Of a stretch of DNA of 64,000 bases, positions 53,001 to 62,210 are shown piece after piece. Origin of the DNA: Litoditis marina (taxonomy: Eukaryota; Nematoda; Chromadorea; Rhabditida; Rhabditidae); contig OZ038434.1 in assembly GCA_964036275.1 (NCBI GenBank), forward strand, positions 18,217,879-18,281,878. Reading direction: 5' to 3'. The notes below the pieces were generated by a model that saw only the letters and a list, made by a program, of their open reading frames with translations, was not told the origin of the DNA and made no database searches. Position numbers and translations under genes: made by a program. The stretch's first letter is position 1. Each line of letters opens with the position of its first letter.

Positions 53001-55330
53001 AAAAACACCCCCAAGTTGACGTGAATGGAGTTGCGATTTTCGCCTACGTGAGATTTAGTATTCAAACTTGGTATTTTTGAACTCCTCTCATGTGTAGAAA
53101 CTTAAAATGTTCATCTTATTAGCATAAGTTGAAACAGTCCCGAAATAATTGAGTGGCGGTGCTAACCAAAAACACCCCCAAGTTGACGTGAATGGAGTTG
53201 CGATTTTCGCCCTACGTGAGATTTAGTATTCAAACTTGGTATTTTTGAACTCCTCTCATGTGTGAAAACTTAAAAATGTTCATCTTATTTGCATAAGTTG
53301 AAACAGTCCCGAAATAATTGAGTGGCGGTGCTAACCAAAAACACCCCCAAGTTGACGTGAATGGAGTTGCGATTTTCGCCCTACGTGAGATTTAGTATTC
53401 AAACTTGGTATTTTTGAACTCCTCTCATGTGTAGAAACTTAAAAATGTTCATCTTATTTGTATAAGTTTAAACAGTCCCGAAATAATTGAGTGGCCGTGC
53501 TAACCAAAAACACCCCCAAGTTGACGTGAATGGAGTTGCGATTTTCGCCCTACGTGAGATTTAGTATTCAAACTTGGTATTTTTGAACTCCTCTCATGTG
53601 TAGAAACTTAAAAATGTTCATCTTATTTGTATAAGTTGAAACAGTCCCGAAATAATTGAGTGGCGGTGCTAACCAAAAACACCCCCAAGTTGACGTGAAT
53701 GGAGTTGCGATTTTCGCCCTACGTGAGATTTAGTATTCAAACTTGGTATTTTCGAACTCCTCTCATGTGTAGAAACTTAAAAATGTTCATCTTATTTGCA
53801 TAAGTTGAAACAGTCCCGAAATAATTGAGTGGCGGTGCTAACCAAAAACACCCCCAAGTTGACGTGAATGGAGTTGCGATTTTCGCCGTACGTGAGATTT
53901 AGTATTCAAACTTGGTATTTTTGAACTCCTCTCATGTGTAGAAACTTAAAAATGTTCATCTTATTTGTATAAGTTGAAACAGTCCCGAAATAATTGAGTG
54001 GCGGTGCTAACCAAAAACACCCCCAAGTTGACGTGAATGGAGTTGCGATTTTCGCCCTACGTGAGATTTAGTATTCAAACTTGGTATTTTCGAACTCCTC
54101 TCATGTGTAGAAACTTAAAAATGTTCATCTTATTTGCATAAGTTGAAACAGTCCCGAAATAATTGAGTGGCGGTGCTAACCAAAAACACCCCCAAGTTGA
54201 CGTGAATGGAGTTGCGATTTTCGCCTACGTGAGATTTAGTATTCAAACTTGGTATTTTTGAACTCCTCTCATGTGTAGAAACTTAAAATGTTCATCTTAT
54301 TAGCATAAGTTGAAACAGTCCCGAAATAATTGAGTGGCGGTGCTAACCAAAAACACCCCCAAGTTGACGTGAATGGAGTTGCGATTTTCGCCCTACGTGA
54401 GATTTAGTATTCAAACTTGGTATTTTTGAACTCCCCTCATGTGTAGAAACTCAAAAATGTTCGTCTTATTAGCATAAGTTGAAACAGTCCCGAAATAATT
54501 GAGTGGCGGTGCTAACCAAAAACACCCCCCAAGTTGACGTGAATGGAGTTGCGATTTTCGCCCTACGTGAGATTTAGTATTCAAACTTGGTATTTTTGAA
54601 CTCCTCTCATGTGTAGAAACTCAAAAATGTTCATCTTATTTGCATAAGTTGAAACAGTCCCGAAATAATTGAGTGGCCGTGCCGTGCTAACCAAAAACAC
54701 CCCCAAATTGACGTGAATGGAGTTGCGATTTTTGCCCTACGTGAGATTTAGTGTTCAAACTTGGTATTTTTGAACTCCCCTCATGTGTAGAAACTCAAAA
54801 ATGTTCGTCTTATTAGCATAAGTTGAAACAGTCCCGAAATAATTGAGTGGCGGTGCTAACCAAAAACACCCCCAAGTTGACGTGAATGGAGTTGCGATTT
54901 TCGCCCTACGTGGGATTTAGTATTCAAACTTGGTATTTTTGAACTCCTCTCATGTGTAGAAACTTAAAAATGTTCATCTTATTTGCATAAGTTGAAACAG
55001 TCCCGAAATAATTGAGTGGCCGTGCCGTGCTAACCAAAAACACCCCCAAGTTGACGTGAATGGAGTTGCGATTTTCGCCCTACGTGGGATTTAGTATTCA
55101 AACTTGGTATTTTTGAACTCCTCTCATGTGTAGAAACTTAAAAATGTTCATCTTATTTGCATAAGTTGAAACAGTCCCGAAATAATTGAGTGGCCGTGCC
55201 GTGCTAACCAAAAACACCCCCAAGTTGACGTGAATGGAGTTGCGATTTTCGCCCTACGTGGGATTTAGTGTTCAAACTTGGTATTTTTGAACTTCTCTCA
55301 TGTGTAGAAACTCAAAAATGTTCATCTTAT
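41069..55330 (-). repeat. Satellite B array 4, inverted orientation
   Basis: About 84 monomers of 169 bp in reverse orientation (CTCATGTGTAGAAACTT, CCCTACGTGAGATTTAG). Diagnostic variants reveal higher-order repeats: the 1-bp deletion CGCCTACG recurs at 42,411, 43,930, 45,279, 46,798, 48,317 and 49,667, and GTGTGAAAACTT, GAGTTTCGCC and CGCCGTACGTG recur in a fixed order. The right end shows the GGCCGTGCCGTGC 5-bp duplication in three monomers (54,674-55,200). No genes are supported. Confidence 0.95.
42411..49667 (-). repeat. 8- and 9-monomer higher-order repeats in inverted satellite B
   Basis: Spacing of CGCCTACG is 1,519, 1,349, 1,519, 1,519 and 1,350 bp, that is 9 x 169 minus 2 and 8 x 169 minus 2 or 3. 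Each block carries CGCCTACG and CTTAAAATG single-base deletions. This differs from the 11-mer organisation of the forward arrays. Confidence 0.8.
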
Positions 55331-56836
55331 CTCCATAAAAAGGTTAATCGAACAAAAACAAAAATGATGTCCGTGAAAGGATTCGAACCCTAGGTCTACT
55401 GGACTGTAGAGCGCTGCTCTGCCGGCTGAGCCAAATGGTCACGAAGAAAGAAAGAAATGGACGGCGGCACACGTGCGCTGCCCGAAATCAAGGATTGATC
55501 ACGGCTTCTGAGAGAATGCTTACTAACCAAACTTGTAACGCAGTTTTTGTATTTCAAACATCAACTTAGTGTGAATATATTAAAATATTTCGAAAAAGCA
55601 ATTGTGTTAATGTGTAGAGATCCTGACTCCATAAAAGGTTAATCCAACAATCACAAAAATGATGTTCGTGAAGGGATTAGAACCCTCTGCCTACTGGACT
55701 GTGGGGCGCGGCTCTGCCGACTGAGCCAAATGGTCACGAAGAAAGAAAGAAATGGACGGCGGCACACATGCGCTGCCCGAAATCAAGGATTGATCACGGT
55801 CTCTGAGAGAATGCTTACTAACCAAACTTGTAACGCAGTTTTTGTATTTCAAACATCAACTTAGTGTGAACATATTAAAATATTTCGAAAAGCAATTGTG
55901 TTAATGTGTAGAGATCCTGACTCCATAAAAGGTTAATCCAACACACAAAAATGATGTTCGTGAAGGGATTAGAACCCTCGGCCTACTGGACTGTGGGGCG
56001 CTGCTCTGCCGACTGAGCCAAATGGTCACGAAGAAAGAAAGAAATAGACGGCGGCACACATGCGCTGCCCGAAATCAAGGATTGATCACGGTCTCTGAGA
56101 GAATGCTTACTAACCAAACTTGTAACGCAGTTTTTGTATTTCAAACATCAACTTAGTGTGAACATATTAAAATATTTCGAAAAAGCAATTGTGTTAATGT
56201 GTAGAGATCCTGACTCCATAAAAGGTTAATCCAACACACAAAAATGATGTTCGTGAAGGGATTAGAACCCTCGGCCTACTGGACTGTGGGGCGCTGCTCT
56301 GCCGACTGAGCCAAATTGTCACGAAGAAAGAAAGAAATAGACGGCGGCACACGTGCGCTGCCCGAAATCAAGGATTGATCACGGTTTCTGAGAGAATGCT
56401 TACTAACCAAACTTGTAACGCAGTTTTTGTATTTCAAACATCAACTTAGTGTGAATATATTAAAATATTTCGAAAAAACAATTGTGTTAATGTGTAGAGA
56501 TCCTGACTCCATGAAAGGTTAATCCAACCAACACAAAAATGATGTTCGTGAAGGGATTCGAACCCTAGGCCTACTGGACTGTAGAGCGCTGCTCTGCCGA
56601 CTGATCCAAATGGTCACGAAGAAAGAAAGAAATGGACGGCGCCACACGTGCGCTGCCCGAAATCAAGGATTGATCACGGCTTCTGAGAGAATGCTTAGTA
56701 ACCAAACTTGTAACGCAGTTTTTGTATTTCAAACACCAACTTAGTGTGAATATATTAATATATTTAGAAAAAGCAATTGTGTTAATGTGTAGAGATCCTG
56801 ACTCCATAAAAAGGTTAATCCAACCAACACAAAAAT
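55331..56836 (-). repeat. Tandem tRNA-like array 3, inverted, without Helitron
   Basis: Five units in reverse orientation, with tRNA-like tails (AAAATGATGTTCGTGAAGGG) near 55,366, 55,657, 55,950, 56,245 and 56,540. The unit next to satellite B matches the unit split by the Helitron-like element in arrays 1 and 2 (CTGCCGGCTGAGCC, GATTCGAACCCTAGG and the same satellite junction) but is continuous: GTGAATATATTAAAATA spans the insertion point at ~55,572-55,588. The last unit encodes a 78-aa frame that is a by-product. Confidence 0.85.
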
Positions 56837-57015
56837 GATGAACATTTTTAAGTTTCTACACATGAGAGGAGTTCAAAAATACCAAGTTTGAATACAAAAT
56901 CCCACGTAGGGCGAAAATCGCAACTCCATTCACGTCAACTTGGGGGTGTTTTTGGTTAGCACGGCCACTCAATTATTTCGGGACTGTTTCAACTTATACA
57001 AATAAGATGAACATT
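56834..57015 (+). repeat. Single satellite B monomer, forward, at the array edge
   Basis: One monomer plus a few bases, from ATGAACATTTTTAAG to AAGATGAACATT, opposite in orientation to the adjacent inverted arrays. It joins the tRNA-like unit through shared ATGATGAAC-like sequence and joins gene intron sequence at CAAAATATGTC. It is the last satellite sequence in the window. Confidence 0.9.
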
Positions 57016-57066
57016 CAAAATATGTCATTTAGTCATGAAAATATAAAATTATTTCGCGTTTCTCAG

Positions 57067-60000
57067 CCCCATCTCTGCCGTTGGCGTAATTGCTGTGGAA
57101 ATCGAACATTACAAGGGGGAAGCAGTGGCTAGGTAAGTTATGAGTTTGTTTTTGATGAGTTTGTTTTTGATGAGGTTGTCTGGTTTCAAACACTAACTCA
57201 GCAGCCCCTGGTCAGTTTTCCTTCTCCAAATCATCACCAGATCAAGGAGTTCATGGATTGGCATATGTTGTTTCGCACATTCATATATATGTAATTGGAT
57301 ATTCATATAGTTATTCATAGTTTATAGCCCCGTGAAGCGAATGACAAGGGAGGTCAAACCGGAGCCTGAGGATATTGAAGTTGAAAACACAGACGGGTTA
57401 GTAAATAATTACTTGTTAAACATTTAATGTTTAGTGAAATATAGTATGACAAGGTAGGTCGCCGGCGGCTAAAGCCGCCTCCGCCTCCCTTGTTTTTATT
57501 CCGGGCTGGCGAGAGCTTCCCGGCCCTATTTTTTTGAACATGGACCGTCGAAGCTCTCCTCAACACCGAGCACGAAAAATGTCTTCAATAGCAAAACCTC
57601 TCTTCAACATAGAGTGCGAGTCTTCTCTCTAACATAGAGCGCGACTCCTCTCTCCAACAAAGAGCGCGAGCACTCTCCCTAACAGAGCGCGAGTCCTCTA
57701 TCTAACTTAGAGCGCGAGCCCTCTTCCTAACTTATAGCGCGAGATCTCTCCCTAACATAGAGCGCGGAATTTCTACTTAACATAGAGCGCGGGATGTCTC
57801 AGCATAGAGCGCGGAACATCTCCCTAACATAGAGCGCGAAACTTCTTCCTAACATAGAGCGCGGAACTTCTCCTTAACATAGAGCGCGGGATGTTTTAAC
57901 ATAGAGCGCGAGATCTCTCTCTAACATAGAGCGCGGAACTTCTACTTAAGATAGAGCGCGGAACTTCTCCTTAACATAGAGCGCGGGATGTTTTAACATA
58001 GAGCGCGAGATCTCTCCCTAACATAGAGCGCGGAACTTCTACTTAAGATAGAGCGCGGAACTTCTCCTTAACATAGAGCGCGGGATGTTTTAACATAGAG
58101 CGCGAGATCTCTCCCTAACATAGAGCGCGGAACTTCTACTTAACATAGAGCGCGGGATGTTTTAACATAGAGCGCGAGATCTCTCCCTAACATAGAGCGC
58201 GGAACTTCTACTTAACATAGAGCGCGGAACTTCTCCTTAACATAGAGCGCGGGATGTTTTAACATAGAGCGCGAGATCTCTCCCTAACATAGAGCGCGGA
58301 ACTTCTACTTAACATAGAGCGCGGGATGTCTCAGCATAGAGCGCGGAACTTCTCCCTAACATAGAGCGCGAGACTTATCCCTAACATAGAGCGCGGGATG
58401 TTTTAACATAGAGCGCGAGATCTCTCCCTAACATAGAGCGCGGAACTTCTACTTAACATAGAGCGCGGGATGTCTCAGCATAGAGCGCGCAACTTCTCCC
58501 TAACATAGAGCGCGAGACTTATCCCTAACATAGAGCGCGAGATCTCTCCCTAACATAGAGCGCGGAACTTCTACTTAACATAGGATTCTCTCTTTCTCTC
58601 TCTCTCTCTACCTCTCTCTCTTTCTCTCTCTCTGTTAGGGCTGCGTGTATATTACGTGACTTCAACGCCTTGTTCAACATAAAATGAGTAAATCTATTCC
58701 CCATTTTAATTTGAAGCTGCAGCCGATTTGTAGTCACTCGAAAATAGAAATGAAATCCGGCTAGCTCACGTTTTTCCACGCCATTTGCCTCACTCTTCCC
58801 CATTGGTTTTTCGACTGAAATTGTTACAAACCCACACACAGACCAAACTAGCCTTTTATACTAGTGGATATCAACTAAAATGAGTACCTTTGTTTGTTAT
58901 AAACCAGTCGATGTTATTTTTAAAGCAGTACCGATGTTCATTATAAACCGTTATTCAGTTCGTCCCCAGCCCCCATCACTATCACCGCGCCAACTAGTGT
59001 CGATGCCGTCCATGAGGCCGATTACGTGGTTTCAAGAACCGTTCAAAAGTTTGTTATGATGATTTTGTCACAAAAGTTATTCTAAGACAAATTATTCTGG
59101 TCATAGGCAAAATTATTTATGTTCATTGAAAAATAGTTTGGTGAAACATCCCGATGCAAAATAATTTTGCGTTTGGCATAATAGTTTTTGCGTTTGACAA
59201 AATTATTTTGAGTTTGGCAAAATTATTTTGCACACTTCAAAAGTATATTGTTCAGTCATGAAACTAGAAAATTATTTTACGTTTCTCAGCTCAATCACCG
59301 CCGTTGGCGAACTTAGTGTGGAAACTGCTCATTCCCAAGTGGGAGGAATCACTAGGTATGTTATGAGTTTGTTATGTTGCCTTTGTCTGGTTTCAAACAC
59401 TAACTCAGCAGTCCTGGTCAGTTTTTCACCTCCAAATCATCACCAGATTAATGAAGTTCATGAATTGGCATATGTTGATTTGCGTTTGACAGCATTGTTT
59501 TGTATATTTTGAAAGTATGTTGTTTAGTCATGAAAATATAAACTGATTTTGCGTTTCTCAGCCCCATCTCCGCCGTTGGCGCAATTTCTGTGGAAATTGA
59601 TCATTCCTAAGTGGAAGCGATCACTAGGATTGACATATGTTGTTTTAGATATTGATATATATGTAATTACATAGTCATATGGATATTCATTTTTTATAGC
59701 CCCGTGAAGCGAATGGAAAGTGTTGGCAAAACAGCATCTGAAGAAATAGAAGACAACTGGTTAGTTAGCAAGTTAGCAATTACTTGTCAAACATTCATTG
59801 TCTAGTTACGTATACATTTTGAATCAACTAAAATAAATACCGTTCTTGTTTTATGAACCAGTTTTTTTATGGAATAAGGGTTCAGTTGATCCTATTGTTT
59901 ACAGGCCGCCTATCGCCGAGTTTAATTATGGAAATGTTGATCCGCTGCTCAAGACACCCGAGCGTCCCACTGTGGATTATACAGTGCTCACGTATGTTAT

Positions 60001-60296
60001 ATGTTTGTTTTGATGATTTTGTCTGGTACACGCACTTAGAATTCCTAGTCAGCTTTCTCTCTGTAAATCATCATCATATCAATATAGTCCGTTATTGGAA
60101 AAATTTAATTCAGATATACTTATATATGTGTACATTCTTAATTTATAGCGATCTGCAATGTAGCATCCACTCTCGGATGGAACTGCAAGCCAGGGTTTTG
60201 CGGTTGAGAGTGGCCGAAGAAATCATGAGGGAGCGGGAAGAAGAGAGAAGCCAATTTGAGGCATTTCTCGACGTGCTTCGCAACGACCATGCATGA
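57067..60296 (+). CDS. Multi-exon gene with duplicated three-exon cassette and charged C-terminus (5' partial, unrecognised)
   Basis: Modelled exons: 57,067-57,132; 57,328-57,396; 58,959-59,048; 59,290-59,355; 59,700-59,759; 59,905-59,991; 60,149-60,296 (TGA). All introns are GT-AG and every exon starts with one base and ends with two bases of a split codon, so all junctions stay in frame. Exons 1-3 and 4-6 are paralogous: [ISAVG..VE], [SPVKRM plus acidic tail], [PI...DY.V]. The last exon (about 49 residues) is rich in E, R and L (REREEERSQFEAFLDVLRN) and probably a coiled coil. An alternative start is ATG 59,258, giving a 130-aa protein from exons 4-7 only. No catalytic motif or known domain was recognised. 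The 5' side meets satellite DNA 52 bp upstream of the first exon, so the true start is missing or lost. Expression is unproven. Confidence 0.55.
57597..58583 (+). repeat. Minisatellite, 22-25-bp units with core CATAGAGCGCG
   Basis: Around 40 units of AACATAGAGCGCG followed by a variable tail (GAACTTCTCCTT, AGATCTCTCCCT, GGATGTTTT). Units with the 9-base tail are 22 bp; the others are about 25 bp. Unit types alternate in a higher-order pattern, and the left end is degenerate. It sits inside an intron. Confidence 0.9.
58586..58637 (+). repeat. CT-rich microsatellite
   Basis: TCTCTCTTTCTCTCTCTC-type tract directly after the minisatellite. On the minus strand it gives a spurious run of Glu-Arg codons. 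Confidence 0.9.
59562..59627 (+). pseudogene. Dead duplicate of the first cassette exon, inside an intron
   Basis: A third copy of the 66-nt exon seen at 57,067 and 59,290, with the same TTTCTCAG acceptor. In the shared frame it has a TAA stop at 59,608-59,610, and the donor is lost (ACTAG-GATTG instead of ACTAG-GTATG). It is presumably skipped within the 344-nt intron 59,356-59,699. Confidence 0.65.
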
Positions 60297-60360
60297 GGTG
60301 AGCTTTCACTTCGCTGTGTATCCGGAATTCGCTAACATACATTTGATTTGTCGTTATCTC

Positions 60361-60872
60361 ACGGTAAATGACACTTATTTAAAAAATGAAGACTAAAATA
60401 AGAGTCTCTCGCGGAACTTGTTTCAAAATTATTTCTGAAAAGATTTTGCAAATCCCGAAATTTATTTGCGTGTTCTGAAAACTTGTGTCTAAGTGATAAA
60501 TGGTATAACAATATCATTTTGCACTTCTGAAAGTTTGTTTGTGGTTTTGTAAAATATTTCACAACTTTTAAAAATCTTTCGCAAAACTCATAATTATTTT
60601 GCGTTTACTAAAAATATTACTTGTTTAGAAAATGAAGACTAAAATAAGAGTCTCTCGCGAACTTGTTTCAAAATTATTTCTCGATTCCTGAAAAGATTTT
60701 GCAAATCCCGAAATTTATTTGCGTATTTTGAAAACTTGTGTCTAAGTGATAAATGGTATAACAATATTATTTTGCACTTCTGAAAGTTTGTTTGTGGTTT
60801 TGTAAAATATTGTACAAGTCTTAAAAATCATTCGCAAAACTCATCATTATTTTGCGTTTACTGAAAATATTA
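60361..60872 (+). repeat. Direct duplication of ~250 bp, AT-rich
   Basis: 60,380-60,610 and 60,625-60,872 share AATGAAGACTAAAATAAGAG, GATTTTGCAAATCCCG, GATAAATGGTATAACAATAT and CATTATTTTGCGTTTACT, with small differences. No coding potential is supported. Confidence 0.85.
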
Positions 60873-60895
60873 CGCGGAACTATTTCCACGCGGAA

Positions 60896-60918
60896 CCCCC
60901 CCCCCCCCCCCCCCCCCC
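60896..60918 (+). repeat. Homopolymer of 23 C
   Basis: Uninterrupted C run flanked by CGCGGAA and GGAGAAC. The complementary G run could form a G-quadruplex. Its length is probably assembly-sensitive. Confidence 0.95.
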
Positions 60919-61183
60919 GGAGAACAAAACAAACTATCTTGTGGCCTGTTCTGGAAAATCACCCAATGGTTGTTTATTATAATGTGTTCGTATTCCAGAT
61001 AGGTACTTCACCAACTTGACTGCACGCTGAACTCGTATTCACTCGATCGTTGATCATGCTGTATTCTATGTATTCTCATAATTCAAACTCATAATTGTTT
61101 TTTTTTCTCACATGTTATTTTTCTAGTCCACTGGGCCTCACCTTGTTGTCACGTTGTCACCTACATGTGTTTTGTGTGTTTCC

Positions 61184-61189
61184 AATAAA
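61184..61189 (+). terminator. Poly(A) signal AATAAA
   Basis: CCAATAAATTTAG followed by T-rich and GT-rich sequence, downstream of the forward gene's stop codon on the same strand. Confidence 0.45.
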
Positions 61190-61209
61190 TTTAGTTTGCT
61201 TACCATTAA

Positions 61210-62065
61210 TATTATCTGGCGATCATTATATTTGACTCAACCCAGGCACATACCCAGATTGTTACGTTCAGGCCGAACTAGAAAAATTCAAAATGATTTG
61301 GGGACTACTAAATAATTTCGAGATTCACAAAATATTTTTGAAATAGAACCTAAATAAACTTGGGTTGAGCACTTATTCACAACTACTATTTATTTTTGAA
61401 AAACATGAAAAAATTACACATATTAACAACTACAAAATAATTTTGCGACTCATAAAATACTTTTGAGAAACGCAAAATATTTTTGAAAAACATTTGATCA
61501 AGCATTCACTAGTTTTGAGAAACATGAAATATTATTGAGGTTTACAAAATATTTTAATGTATTATCTATATAATTTTGCAAACCCCAAAAATCATTGATG
61601 TTTTTCAAAAATATTTGTGAGTATAGTTTTGCAAACCTCAAACTTATTTTGCGTGTTTCAAAAATATTTTGTAGACACTAAAATATTTTTCAAAGCGTAA
61701 AAATATTTCATGTTTTTCAAAAAATATGCTTTGCAAAACATTTTTGAAACACGCAAAACATTTCTGTAAACGCAAACAATTTTGCGCTGATGAAACTGGC
61801 TGATAGTTTACTAGAAAATCGAATTTTCTCTGAACCAAATCGCCGACCGGTTTACTGACAAGTAGTTAAATGATGTAACGAGCTTAAAAACGCATGAAAG
61901 AGGTGAAAAAACTTTTGTTTAGAATATTCATTTCATCTGTTAGACATGTTAATAATTTCAACGATCAATAGACAATTATCGCATGATTCAATCACTCATC
62001 GCATGCTTTGTTGATTAGCGCACCGCCGCATTCTACTACATAAAAATTTTTGTTCATCATTCAAT
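61210..62065. repeat. AT-rich spacer with dispersed AAAATATTTT-type palindromes
   Basis: The spacer between the two convergent genes contains many variants of CAAAATATTTTTGA and CAAAATAATTTTGCG. The minus-strand frame at 61,644-61,838 runs through these repeats and is not called. Confidence 0.6.
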
Positions 62066-62070
62066 GAACG

Positions 62071-62195
62071 AACTGGTGAACCACCTATGAAAACGGGCAA
62101 CAACTGGTGAACCACCTTAAAACTACAGGGACAACAACTGGTGAACCACCTTAAAACTACAGGGACAACAACTGGTGAACCACCTTAAAACTACA
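62071..62195. repeat. 34-bp tandem repeat next to the minus-strand stop codon
   Basis: AACTGGTGAACCACC recurs at 62,071, 62,102, 62,136 and 62,170. The last three units are near-identical (ACTACAGGGACAAC linker). It lies 15-140 bp past the stop of the minus-strand gene, so it is probably in its 3' UTR. Confidence 0.85.
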
Positions 62196-62210
62196 GATTA
62201 ACCTCACAAA

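Larger units (their letters stand above)
57442..58863 (+). mobile_element. Candidate insertion with imperfect terminal inverted repeats, carrying a minisatellite
   Basis: Lies in the intron after the second cassette exon. The left end TAGTATGACAAGG and right end CCTTTTATACTA are imperfect inverted repeats. The paralogous intron at 59,760-59,904 shares both flanks (ATTACTTGT on the left, TCAACTAAAAT on the right) but lacks the ~1.4 kb between them. Inside are a GGCGGC-TAAA-GCCGCC hairpin (~57,463), the minisatellite and a CT tract. No transposase frame is seen, and no clear target duplication. The class is unknown. Confidence 0.45.
60297..61205 (+). other. Probable spliced 3' UTR of the forward gene
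   Basis: A GTGAGC donor follows the stop codon immediately (60,298). An acceptor TATTCCAG ends at 60,998, and a second, TTTTTCTAG, lies near 61,126. AATAAA at 61,184-61,189 is a plausible poly(A) signal. The intron would contain the ~256-bp direct repeat and the C tract. A stop codon well upstream of the last junction would normally invite nonsense-mediated decay, although here the junction is only 1 nt after the stop. Confidence 0.4.

Noticed and set aside
1..57015. CRISPR array
   Set aside because: Repeats are contiguous satellites without unique spacers, there are no cas genes, and the DNA is eukaryotic.
57354..57566. 70-aa minus-strand frame
   Set aside because: It overlaps a forward exon and the hairpin end of the insertion; glycine run from CCT repeats.
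58525..58839. 104-aa minus-strand frame ending in Glu/Arg repeats
   Set aside because: Half of it is the CT microsatellite and minisatellite; it lies inside the candidate insertion and has no domain.
57442..58863. Second Helitron ending in CTAG at 58,864
   Set aside because: CTAG followed by T is present, but no A|TC start fits the left boundary fixed by the paralogous intron.
60359..60562. 67-aa minus-strand frame, and the 64-aa frame at 61,644-61,838
   Set aside because: Both run through AT-rich repeats and lack any conserved feature.
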